Part shown: positions 25,643-33,551 of the stretch, one piece after another
How positions within the stretch are numbered: position 1 is the first letter of the stretch
Layout: each line of letters opens with the position of its first letter
DNA from: Arthrobacter sp. PAMC 25486
GTDB lineage: Bacteria; Actinomycetota; Actinomycetes; Actinomycetales; Micrococcaceae
Assembly: GCF_000785535.1 (NCBI RefSeq)
Contig: NZ_CP007595.1
Span: 4,529,580 to 4,593,579, forward strand
Reading direction: 5' to 3'
DNA: 64,000 bases
Notes under the pieces: model-generated
The model's database searches: none
What the model was told of the DNA's origin: nothing
The model's input: the letters and a program-made list of their open reading frames with translations, nothing else
Program-made: the position numbers and the translations under genes

Positions 25643-25858
25643 TCAAGAACTGCGCTTGACCTCCCTGCTCAGTATCACGTGCGTGCCGTCGGAGGGGCTT
25701 AGGGTGTCGACCCGCCAGGCGCCGCACCCGGCAGCGCATCTCATATATGTCACCTGCCCCAAGGATGTTGCGTGGGTGGATTCGGGCTCCCAAACATGGT
25801 CAGTGGCAACCGCCGAGGCTGTGTCGTGAATCTTCTCGCAAGTGTCGTGGAAAGTCAT
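25643..25858 (-). CDS. Hypothetical 71-aa protein
   Basis: The frame gives 71 residues with protein-like composition: FHDTCEKIHDTASAVATDHV, then YMRCAAGCGAWRVDTL. The closely spaced Cys residues could bind a metal or form a disulphide. GGGGGT precedes the ATG. Divergent from the CGNR gene, with 25 bp between starts. No family recognised; expression is uncertain. Confidence 0.5.
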   Translation of the reverse strand: MTFHDTCEKIHDTASAVATDHVWEPESTHATSLGQVTYMRCAAGCGAWRVDTLSPSDGTHVILSREVKRSS

Positions 25859-25883
25859 ACCCCCACTATGCTGTAATGGTCTT

Positions 25884-26420
25884 ATGCAACTCAACCCTTA
25901 CGGTGAATATGCGGTCCTCCTTGCTGAGTCCCTGGCAAACGAGTTTCCGCCTGATCGAATCGGCATCATTGCCAGGGCGCGTGACTTTGGCATGACCATG
26001 GACTTCATCCCGGGCCCGCAGGACCATGCCGGGGTCCGCCAGGTCATTGACGATTGGCTGGCGGTCGTCGACGCAAAGGACCAGCCTGAGCGGGCCGCCC
26101 TGCTGAACGCGCAGATGGCCGCCGAGGCCACCTACCCCCGCCTGGTGGACCATGACGGCGAAGGTTGGCACCTGCACTACCGCGACGACGATCAAACCTT
26201 GCCGCACGTACTGCGCGCGGTCATCAGCGTTGGCACCGCCCTGCACCTGACCACCCGGGGCATGGGGCGGCTTGGCCGCTGCGCCGCAGGAAAAGCGCCG
26301 GGTGATCCCTGCGCCGCCGTCATTGTTGACGTTACCCGCAATGGCCGCCAGCAGTACTGCTCGGTACGATGCGCCAATCGTTCTGCGGTGCGGCGCCACC
26401 GTGCCCGGCAATCCGGCTGA
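25884..26420 (+). CDS. ABATE / CGNR zinc-finger transcriptional regulator
   Basis: A 178-aa protein with an N-terminal ABATE-type region (about 1-125, NPYGEYAVLLAESLANEF) and a C-terminal zinc finger: GRCAAGKAPGDPC, then YCSVRCANRSAVRRHRAR. The finger's usual CGNR is CANR here. The family contains putative stress-responsive regulators; DNA binding is inferred from the basic C-terminus. The ATG at 25884 was chosen because similarity begins there. No ribosome site is visible. Confidence 0.85.
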   Translation: MQLNPYGEYAVLLAESLANEFPPDRIGIIARARDFGMTMDFIPGPQDHAGVRQVIDDWLAVVDAKDQPERAALLNAQMAAEATYPRLVDHDGEGWHLHYRDDDQTLPHVLRAVISVGTALHLTTRGMGRLGRCAAGKAPGDPCAAVIVDVTRNGRQQYCSVRCANRSAVRRHRARQSG

Positions 26421-26584
26421 CCAGGCGGCGCACGACGGCGCGTCCCGTCTGCTGCGATATCGGCATCTGCCCTGCCGGTGCCCCGGAAGACGGGTCGCGC
26501 CGTCGGGCAACATGAATGGCCTGATGCCCGGCCTCCGCCGTTCACGCTCGAGCAACAAGGCATGTTCACGGATCGTCCCCAACA

Positions 26585-26613
26585 TTGCGGTGAGCGCATT
26601 GTTCGCATAGTAT
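26585..26613 (+). promoter_or_regulatory. Leaderless promoter of the GntR gene
   Basis: TTGCGG (26585-26590), a 17-base spacer and TAGTAT (26608-26613) form a plausible -35/-10 pair. The -10 ends seven bases before the ATG at 26621, with no ribosome site. The AT-rich stretch around the start (TATTACAAACATGTTATTTC) may contain an autoregulatory site, which is common for this family. Confidence 0.55.
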
Positions 26614-26620
26614 TACAAAC

Positions 26621-26977
26621 ATGTTATTTCGTGTTGATGCTGCATCGACGCAGTCGCTTGCGGACCAGATTGCTGTCCAGGTGCGTGCGGGAGTTGTTGA
26701 CGGAAGCCTGGCGCCGGGGGAGCGCCTGCCGCCCGCGCGGGACCTCGCCACGGCGCTGCAGGTCAACATGCACACCGTGCTGCGGGCCTATAAGCAGCTG
26801 CGCGACGAGGGCATCATCGAGATGCGCCAGGGGCGTGGGGCATTTGTGCGCCAAGACGCCGGCCCCGGTCTCGTAAGGATCACCGAATTGGCAGAACAAC
26901 TATTGGAAGAAGCGCGCAAACTGGGAATGTCCCAGCAGGATCTCGCGCGTTTGATTGGGGGAGTTGCACAAGCATGA
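26621..26977 (+). CDS. GntR-family (YtrA-like) transcriptional regulator
   Basis: A 118-aa repressor with an N-terminal winged helix-turn-helix (about 10-78: SLADQIAVQVRAGVVDGSLAPGE...DLATALQVNMHTVLRAYKQL) and a short helical C-terminus typical of the YtrA group. Such proteins usually control the membrane protein or transporter gene encoded beside them. It overlaps the DUF1648 gene by four bases (ATGA), so that gene is the likely target. Confidence 0.92.
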   Translation: MLFRVDAASTQSLADQIAVQVRAGVVDGSLAPGERLPPARDLATALQVNMHTVLRAYKQLRDEGIIEMRQGRGAFVRQDAGPGLVRITELAEQLLEEARKLGMSQQDLARLIGGVAQA

Positions 26978-27978
26978 CTGAGGTACAACAAAGGACCAGC
27001 GCCACCCGGCGCATCGCCGCCGGCATTCTCGGACTGTTGCCGTTGTCTGCAGTCGCGGTGACGTGGCTGATGTGGCAGGACAAACTGCCCGCCGAACTGG
27101 CCTCGCACTGGTCCGACACCGGGGCGCCCGACGATTTCATGACCACCGGAACTGCGCTGGGCCTCGGCCTGGCCCTGACGGGAATCCCGGGCGCCATCGC
27201 CCTGGTCTCAGCCTGCATGAGCACCCTGCGCCCCGCCCTGTTACGCGGCATCCTCGGGTTCGCCGGCATGATCTCCGGCATGGGCGCCGGTACCTGGCTG
27301 ATCTCCGCAGGCCTGACGTTACAGGCCGGAAGCGCCGAAAACGCGGTCCTCGGCTGGTGGCTCGCCGCACTCATTGCCTCGTTCCTGTTCGGCGCCATCC
27401 CTTATTTCACGGCTCCGAAGCCACAGTTCACCACGACGCGGCACGAAACCCGGCTCCCGCTGGGCGAGCAGGAATCCGGGGCCTGGTCCCGGACCATCAC
27501 CTCAAAAATGCTGCTCTGGATGCCGGTTGCGCTCCTCGCATTGACCGCCGCACTGTACCTCCCGGCGGTCCTGGACGGCAGCGGTGCGTCGTGGATTGGC
27601 CTTGGCACGATGCTCGCCAGCGTCATCGTCGTCTCACTCCTCGCCCACCTGCAGGTGACCGTCGACTGGCGCGGCCTGCGCATCGTCTCCACCCTGGGCC
27701 GCATCCCGCTCAAGCGCATCCGCCTCGAGGACATCGTCGCCGTCGAGGTTACCGAGATCCGTCCCGCCGAATGGGGCGGCTGGGGTTACCGGGTCATGCC
27801 CGGCCGTTCTGCCGTCGTCATGGGCGCCGGCCCCGGCCTCGTCATCACCACCACGGCCGAGAAGCAATTTGCCGTCACCGTCGCCGATCCCGGCACCGCG
27901 GCCAGCCTTTTGCTCGCGTTGCGGGATAGGAAGCACGACGGCGGATCCCACCCGAGCGCCACCGAACAGACCGTGTAA
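26974..27978 (+). CDS. DUF1648 membrane protein
   Basis: A 334-aa protein with five to six membrane segments. The DUF1648 signature lies at the N-terminus: AVTWLMWQDKLPAELASHWS followed by DTGAPDDF. A C-terminal soluble part (about 215-330) carries VTVDWRGLRIVSTLGRIPLKRI, resembling PH-like domains. The GntR gene-DUF1648 gene pair is common in actinobacteria and Bacillus. Its biochemical function is unknown; a role in envelope stress or signal export is speculative. Confidence 0.88.
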   Translation: MTEVQQRTSATRRIAAGILGLLPLSAVAVTWLMWQDKLPAELASHWSDTGAPDDFMTTGTALGLGLALTGIPGAIALVSACMSTLRPALLRGILGFAGMISGMGAGTWLISAGLTLQAGSAENAVLGWWLAALIASFLFGAIPYFTAPKPQFTTTRHETRLPLGEQESGAWSRTITSKMLLWMPVALLALTAALYLPAVLDGSGASWIGLGTMLASVIVVSLLAHLQVTVDWRGLRIVSTLGRIPLKRIRLEDIVAVEVTEIRPAEWGGWGYRVMPGRSAVVMGAGPGLVITTTAEKQFAVTVADPGTAASLLLALRDRKHDGGSHPSATEQTV

Positions 27979-28118
27979 CTCACCCGCTCCCAACCTCGGA
28001 CGACGGCGCGTCCCGGCTCCCACTGTCTCGGCACCCAAGGTGCCGATCGCGTGGGCGACGGGGGCCGCCGTCGTACTTGCTTTACAGGGCGGCGGATTGT
28101 TCATCGTAGTGTTGGGGC

Positions 28119-29066
28119 ATGACGGAGGAAGCCTTGGATTTTGAGAGCGGATGGGTGGACGTTCCCCACGCGAAAATCTACTGGGAAGCAAGCGGCAATC
28201 CCCGGGGAATTCCCGTCCTGTATCTGCATGGCGGACCGGGCGGTTCCCTGGGCGGGGGCGGCTACCGCGGCTGGCATGGCGGCGACAGGTTTTGGACCAT
28301 CGGCCTGGATCAGCGCGGATGCGGCAAAAGCACGCCCACCGCCCAAGACGATTTGGAACATTTGGCGGCGAACACCACGCCGGCGTTGATTCGGGACATT
28401 GAAGCCGTCCGTGAACGTCTTGGCATTGCGCACTGGATCGTGACGGGTATTTCGTGGGGGAGCACCCTCGCGCTGGCGTACGCACTGGCCCATCCGCACA
28501 GGGTTTTGGGGATCGCCGTGGTTGCTGTGACTACAACCAGCCGCGACGAGGTTGACTGGATCACCGAGGGCATGGAGCGCATCTTCCCCGAAGCGTGGCA
28601 CGAATTCTCGGTAGCGTCCGGCGCCACCGCCAGGGAGCGGCCAGTGGAGGCCTATGCCCGCCGGCTGGCGGGTGCTGACAGGGAAGATGCCCGGCTGGCG
28701 GCCGAGGCGTGGGACCGCTGGGAATCGTGGCACGTCTCGCTCTTTTCCCCGGAACTGCGGGGCGCATACATCGCCGATGAGAGGCGCCGCATGACGTTCG
28801 CCCTGCTGGTGGCCCACTACTGGTCCAACGACGGGTTCCTCGCCGGCGGGCAGGAAATTCTGTCCCGCATCCACGAACTGGACGGCATACCCGGCCACCT
28901 CATCCATGGCCGTCGCGACGTCAGCGGACCCGCCATCACGCCATGGAAGGTGCACCAACGGTGGCGCGGCAGCAAGCTCACCATCGTCGAGGATGAAGGG
29001 CACGTCGGGTCCACGTCTTTACAGGCCCTGGCCGCCGCTGTTCAGGAGATTAGGGCCGGGCTCTAG
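28119..29066 (+). CDS. Alpha/beta hydrolase, proline iminopeptidase family
   Basis: A 315-aa cytosolic hydrolase of the S33 group, which removes N-terminal proline from peptides. Visible are the oxyanion loop HGGPGGS, DQRGCGKS, the nucleophile in GISWGS and the C-terminal His in DEGHVG; the Asp is near HGRRDVSGP. Start ATG 28119 has TAGTGT six bases upstream and no ribosome site, so the mRNA is probably leaderless. Other S33 hydrolases are similar, so substrate is tentative. Confidence 0.88.
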   Translation: MTEEALDFESGWVDVPHAKIYWEASGNPRGIPVLYLHGGPGGSLGGGGYRGWHGGDRFWTIGLDQRGCGKSTPTAQDDLEHLAANTTPALIRDIEAVRERLGIAHWIVTGISWGSTLALAYALAHPHRVLGIAVVAVTTTSRDEVDWITEGMERIFPEAWHEFSVASGATARERPVEAYARRLAGADREDARLAAEAWDRWESWHVSLFSPELRGAYIADERRRMTFALLVAHYWSNDGFLAGGQEILSRIHELDGIPGHLIHGRRDVSGPAITPWKVHQRWRGSKLTIVEDEGHVGSTSLQALAAAVQEIRAGL

Positions 29067-29544
29067 GATTTTTTGTCTTCCCGGGCGGCTGCCTCGCCCT
29101 TCGGCGGCGGCTGCCAATTCCGAGTCGTCGATGCTGAGCATGACGCTGCTGTCCCGCAGGTGGAAAAGTGCATCATGAGGTCGCGGCCATTGGCCTTCCA
29201 GCTGCTGGGCGGAATGTCCTCGTCATCCCACGGCCGGGCGGGCTCGCCGTAAAGGGCCGTGAGCTGGCGCTGGATCTCATCGTGGCCGCGGCGCGCGATC
29301 GGGGAGGCCGGCTCCACGATGCGAACATGTGCCCGGGCTGGCCCGTGGAGCAAGCAAAGTGCTTCGTGTTTAAATCCTTGCGGTCGGGCTCAAACTCGGC
29401 CCCGGACTCATACCCCAATGCGCGAAACAGCCCTGCACGCCGCTCATCAGATTCCGGTCATACGCACGCCGCCAACAGTTTGGCCAAAGCTGCAAGGGCG
29501 CCGGGTTCAGGCACAAATTCTGGCATCGGCTCAAGGGCGGTCAT
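29067..29544 (-). pseudogene. Decayed gene of unknown family, several frameshifts
   Basis: A start at 29542-29544 gives MTALEPMPEFVPEPGALAAL and then a stop after 28 codons. Protein-like sequence continues in a second frame (FRALGYESGAEFEPDRKDL), then a third (RRGHDEIQRQLTALYGEPARPWDDEDIPPSSW), and finally another (LFHLRDSSVMLSIDDSELAAA). At least three frame changes are needed for one continuous protein of about 155 aa. No family recognised. Confidence 0.65.
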
Positions 29545-29641
29545 GGAACGAGACCACCCGTAACAAAAAACCTGCCCCGCAATAGTGGCCCAAAACCGTG
29601 AAAAGGCGATCATTTTCAGCCGCTAGTGCGGGTGGTTGTCA

Positions 29642-30496
29642 TCAGCTGTGATGTGCGGTCCAACAGCCCAGAATGGTGGTGGCCATTTCGTAGGCGAACT
29701 TGCCCGCGGTGACCTTGTCCGGGCCGACCGTTGCAGGGAGCGCCGTTGCATCAACGTGCAGGGTCATGTTGTCCTTGGCAAAAATGACGTCCCCGTCAGT
29801 GGATTGGTACCCGGGCAGGCCCAGATTTGCCAAGCCCTCAATGGCAGGTGCCTTGAGTGAGCCGGCCAATTGTGTTGCCAGGGCTGCCGCGTCGGCGTCG
29901 TTGGCTGATTCAGTCACGCTCATCACAAAGTCACCACCATCGAGCGGGTAGCTGCAGGAATATGTGCTCCCGTCCCACTTCTCCGTGGTCTTGGGGAGGG
30001 CAGGCAGGGCCAGGAGCTTTTGGACGGTTTGCTGTGCCTCATCGGCACACACCATGGTGGCCGCCGCCGAAGGTGCACCTGCCTGCACGGTCAAGACACC
30101 ATGCATGTTGCCTGTGCCGCTGTGGAACGGATAGCTCCCGGGCTCCTTGGGCGCCTGAAAGGTTGCCATGCCACCGGCTGCAATGTTGACCGTGAAACTC
30201 GTGGCATCATCCGAGGCGACTGTCACGGCGGTGGCATCCATGTTCATGACCGTCACTGTGGTGCCTGCCGCCAAAGGCTTGGGGTCAATGAATTTTCCAT
30301 CCTGGATATGAATCATCGACTCCATCGATCCGGCACCGGGCATGTCCATCCCCGGATCCATCCCCGACGCCGTCGAACTCGCAGAAGGTTCTGATCCTGC
30401 ATTGGGGGTCTGTGCCGGGTCTCCCATGCCGCACCCTGACAGGGCGAGCACGGCAGCAACGGCCAGGGCTCCGACGAGGCTGAAGTTCTTGTTCAT
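29642..30496 (-). CDS. Cupredoxin-like lipoprotein with missing copper ligands
   Basis: A 284-aa lipoprotein (lipobox VLALSGC, Cys22). A Met-rich linker (GMDPGMDMPGAGSMESM) leads to a cupredoxin-like domain at about 60-138: TVNIAAGGMATFQAPKEPGSYPFHSG. The usual type 1 copper ligands are a His after the first strand and Cys/His/Met in YPFHC-x2-H-x2-M. Here only His125 and Met131 remain; Cys is Ser126 and the first His is replaced. A second domain (about 145-284) with Cys pairs is unrecognised. Last of a module with the sortase and CHRD genes. Confidence 0.75.
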   Translation of the reverse strand: MNKNFSLVGALAVAAVLALSGCGMGDPAQTPNAGSEPSASSTASGMDPGMDMPGAGSMESMIHIQDGKFIDPKPLAAGTTVTVMNMDATAVTVASDDATSFTVNIAAGGMATFQAPKEPGSYPFHSGTGNMHGVLTVQAGAPSAAATMVCADEAQQTVQKLLALPALPKTTEKWDGSTYSCSYPLDGGDFVMSVTESANDADAAALATQLAGSLKAPAIEGLANLGLPGYQSTDGDVIFAKDNMTLHVDATALPATVGPDKVTAGKFAYEMATTILGCWTAHHS

Positions 30497-30547
30497 GATG
30501 GTCCATTCCGAAAGTTTGACAAGTCCATTGCGGGGTCGCCGGGGCGG

Positions 30548-31288
30548 CTAACCGGTGTGGCTGGACAGAAGGTGCCCGTAGACCACAGTGTTTTCGACGA
30601 AGTCGCCCGTGCTCGGCTCATAGCCGCCGCAGGTGATGAGCCGGATCTCGGCTCGGTCGGTGTTGCCATAGACAGCGAGCGTGGGGAACTCAGCCTTTTT
30701 GAATACCTCAGTCCGGTCCACGGCAAAGACGGCCACCGTCCCATCCGCGCGTGTGACGGAAAACTGTTCGCCCTCCTTGAGCTCATGGAGGCGATAAAAC
30801 ACGCCTTCGGCAATGGTGGTGGTGTTCACATGCCCTAAAATGACCGAGGGCCCCAACTCGCCGGGAGTGGGCGAAAACTTGTACCAGCCGGCCGGGGAGC
30901 CGGCTTCGCCCGGCGGAACCTCGGCCTCGCCCTTATCGTCCCTGGCCAGGGTCAGCAAGGTGGTGGTGACACCAATGTCCGGGATGGACAGCGTCACCGG
31001 TGCCGAGGACGGAAGGATTTCACCTTGGACCTGTGGTGCCGATGGTGCCGCCGGTATGGGGGTTGAGGGAATGCTCGACGGCGGGGCTTGCGTTGGTGCG
31101 GAAGGCGCAGCGGGTGCGGAAGGCGCGGTTGGTGGGATGGTTGCGGACTGTGCTGCCGGCGTCGTGCTTTCAGGACTGGGGGCGGTTGCCGTCCCGCATC
31201 CGGCCACACCAAAGGTGAGGGATGTCAGGAGCACCGCCGCCGTCGCGGATGCCCTGAGGCGTCCGCGACGGCTGCTGGTGTTTGCCAT
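30548..31288 (-). CDS. Class F-like sortase with Pro-rich linker; catalytic Arg appears absent
   Basis: A 246-aa envelope protein. A signal ends in GVAGC (lipobox Cys31), then about 60 residues of Pro/Ala/Ser-rich linker, then the sortase barrel (about 95-245). Sortases cleave a sorting motif and link the protein to the wall. His153 (ILGHVNT) and Cys220 (RLITCGGY) are present. In class F enzymes the third residue, Arg, precedes Asn-Val-Val; here the sequence is GDFVENTVV, with Val233-region in its place. Spacing from the CHRD gene is 15 bp. Confidence 0.82.
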   Translation of the reverse strand: MANTSSRRGRLRASATAAVLLTSLTFGVAGCGTATAPSPESTTPAAQSATIPPTAPSAPAAPSAPTQAPPSSIPSTPIPAAPSAPQVQGEILPSSAPVTLSIPDIGVTTTLLTLARDDKGEAEVPPGEAGSPAGWYKFSPTPGELGPSVILGHVNTTTIAEGVFYRLHELKEGEQFSVTRADGTVAVFAVDRTEVFKKAEFPTLAVYGNTDRAEIRLITCGGYEPSTGDFVENTVVYGHLLSSHTG

Positions 31289-31303
31289 GGGACTCGTCCG
31301 CCG

Positions 31304-32101
31304 CTACTTTGCTGCGAGCGTCTTTTTGCGGTTCATGGCCAGAACTGCACCGGCCGCCAGCACCACGGCGCCGCCGCCGGCAAACCAGGCAACCTCAGGT
31401 GAGGTTGCCGCGTTGGCCGGGGCTGCCTGTGTACTCACGCCGGTCCCGGGTGCACCGCCAGGCATGGCGGCCATCTGGGACACGGCCAACGTGCCGCACA
31501 AAGCCGGCGACGTGGCAGCCAAAGGCAGGGTCGGAACCAGGTCACTCTTGGCGGCCTGCCCCGCAGCGGACAAGGTGGCCGGATCCAAGCCGTGGACCAC
31601 CACAACGCCGGTGCCAGCCTGCAACGCCGAGACGGTCGCGGCGTTCATGGTGAAAGTCCGCTCGTACTTGTAGCTGGCCCCCATGCCACCAACGGCCAAG
31701 TCCAAGGCGGCCTTGTCACTGGTGTCGCCGCTGGTGGAAAGGGTGGTGCCGATCTTGCCGTACGACGGGCCGCCTTCGGTGGTGCTGATGACACCGTCGC
31801 CGTTGGTGTCGGCTGCGGGGGCCGGGCAAACGCCTGCACCCTCGATGTGGATGTGCTGTACGTGCGGGTAGGGGTTGCCATCGAAGGTGGCCGCCAGGCC
31901 GCTGACGTTCTCGGTCACCGTGGCCTGATCACCTGTGAGGGTGATCCACACCGAACCTGTTGCATTGCTGCCGTTGATGGCTCCGAGATTGGCTTCGTAG
32001 GTGGTGGTGTCTCCATCGGCGGCCATGGCGGCTCCTCCGGACATGGACAAAGCAGCCAGTGCGAGCACTGGTGCGATCAGTAATGCAGACTTCTTGTTCA
32101 T
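31304..32101 (-). CDS. Secreted CHRD-domain protein with EF-hand loop and C-terminal anchor
   Basis: A 265-aa protein. A signal peptide (to about residue 29, ALSMSGGAAMAA) precedes a CHRD-like domain of extended beta strands (about 35-200). The domain includes HVQHIHIEG and a perfect 12-residue EF-hand loop DTNGDGVISTTE. A membrane helix near the C-terminus (AGGGAVVLAAGAVLAM) is followed by NRKK, like a cell-wall sorting tail, but no LPxTG motif precedes it. GAGGA lies close to the ATG. First gene of the CHRD-sortase-cupredoxin module. Confidence 0.82.
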   Translation of the reverse strand: MNKKSALLIAPVLALAALSMSGGAAMAADGDTTTYEANLGAINGSNATGSVWITLTGDQATVTENVSGLAATFDGNPYPHVQHIHIEGAGVCPAPAADTNGDGVISTTEGGPSYGKIGTTLSTSGDTSDKAALDLAVGGMGASYKYERTFTMNAATVSALQAGTGVVVVHGLDPATLSAAGQAAKSDLVPTLPLAATSPALCGTLAVSQMAAMPGGAPGTGVSTQAAPANAATSPEVAWFAGGGAVVLAAGAVLAMNRKKTLAAK

Positions 32102-32214
32102 TGGAATCCTCCTCATACACGGTGGATGGTCCATCGTTGGACGCATCCACTATGTGATTCGGAGCACGGCGGATTCTGGATTGGATGACGTTGAAAATTC
32201 TGTGCTGCGTCGGC

Positions 32215-33435
32215 TCAATCCCGCTTATGGTGTGGCTTGCCTGCGGCTTTGGCCGCACGGCGGCGCCTGCGCAGTGACACGACGGCGGCTGCCGCAGCCC
32301 CGGCCCCGGCAAGCCACAGCAGGACCGTCTTTTCGGGACGGGTGGACGCCTCGGGAGCGGATTCGGGGGCGAATCTCTCCCGGATGTCCTTGCCTTCGGA
32401 GACCAGCAAGTTCTGCTTCTGTTGCTTCTTCAAGCTGGCGGCAACATCACGCGGTGGCAGCTGAAGCCGGTCCTCGGCCTTGATCCCGGACTGGAGCTGG
32501 CGCCCGCGTTCCAGCTCCGCATCGACTTGGGCGCCGAAAAGCAGCGCCAAATTGATGATCCACAGCCACAACAGCAACACGATGACCCCGGCAATGGTGC
32601 CGTACGTCTTTTCGTATTTTGAAAAGTTTGCCAAATAGAGCCCGAACCCGGCCGAGGCCAGCACGGCAGCCAGCAGTGCCACGGCGGCGCCCACGCTGAC
32701 CCAGCGGAATTTGGGCTGCTGGACGTTGGGGGTGAAGTAATACAAACCAGCTATGAGTAGGGTGGCAAGGATGCCCACCACCGGCCACTTTGCCGTATCC
32801 CACACAGTCACAGTGGCCCCACCCAGGCCGATCGCGTCTCCGAGCACTCTGGCAATGGGGCCCGAGATGACCAGCATCAGGGCGATGACGGCCACGACGA
32901 GCACCGCAACGAGCGTCACCAGTAGCAGCGCCGGACGGAGTTTCCAGACGGGGCGCCCTTCATCGGTGCCATAGATTTTGTTGAGGCTCCGGCTGAAGGC
33001 GCCAACATATCCTGATGCCGACCACAGTGCCGTGACCAGGCCAAAGGCAAAGGTCCAACCGGCCGCGCGGGAGCTGGCCAACTGCGCCACGGGTCCGCTG
33101 AGCGCGTCCGCCACGTCGTCGCCGGCCAGCTGTCGCACCAAATCCAGCATGACCGCGGTGGTTTGTTCCGCCTGCCCCACCAGCCCCAGTATGGAAACCA
33201 GTGCCAGAACCGCGGGAAACAGCGACAAAACGCCGTAATACGTTAACGATGCCGCCATGTCGGTGCCGCCGTCGGCGCTGAACTTGGCGACGGACCTTTT
33301 GGCCACGTACTTCCAGGAGGCAGGTTTTAGCTCAGAAAGTACCTGCGGTTTACCTCCATCGTCCGGGGCTGGTGCATTCACCAGCTCAACCGCTGTGGAG
33401 GAGGAGGATGTGGCCGAGTGCTTTGCTGTGCCCAT
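32215..33435 (-). CDS. YihY/BrkB-family membrane protein
   Basis: A 406-aa integral membrane protein with about six hydrophobic segments. Family sequences include SLTYYGVLSLFPAVLALVSILG and GTIAGVIVLLLWLWIINLALLFGAQVDAELER. The C-terminal 80 residues are basic with a late hydrophobic segment (VLLWLAGAGAAAAAVV). Family members are often misnamed ribonuclease BN; a transport role has been suggested but not proven. No ribosome site is seen; TAGTGT lies seven bases before the ATG, suggesting a leaderless mRNA. Confidence 0.9.
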   Translation of the reverse strand: MGTAKHSATSSSSTAVELVNAPAPDDGGKPQVLSELKPASWKYVAKRSVAKFSADGGTDMAASLTYYGVLSLFPAVLALVSILGLVGQAEQTTAVMLDLVRQLAGDDVADALSGPVAQLASSRAAGWTFAFGLVTALWSASGYVGAFSRSLNKIYGTDEGRPVWKLRPALLLVTLVAVLVVAVIALMLVISGPIARVLGDAIGLGGATVTVWDTAKWPVVGILATLLIAGLYYFTPNVQQPKFRWVSVGAAVALLAAVLASAGFGLYLANFSKYEKTYGTIAGVIVLLLWLWIINLALLFGAQVDAELERGRQLQSGIKAEDRLQLPPRDVAASLKKQQKQNLLVSEGKDIRERFAPESAPEASTRPEKTVLLWLAGAGAAAAAVVSLRRRRRAAKAAGKPHHKRD

Positions 33436-33551
33436 GCGAGCGACACTACCGTGTTGCACCCCTCGAAGAACACATTGTTGGGTTGGCCGGTGGCTTGCGA
33501 CGCTGCTGGCGAACTTGGCCCGCGGGTTCGCTAGGCCCACACGGCGGATGC

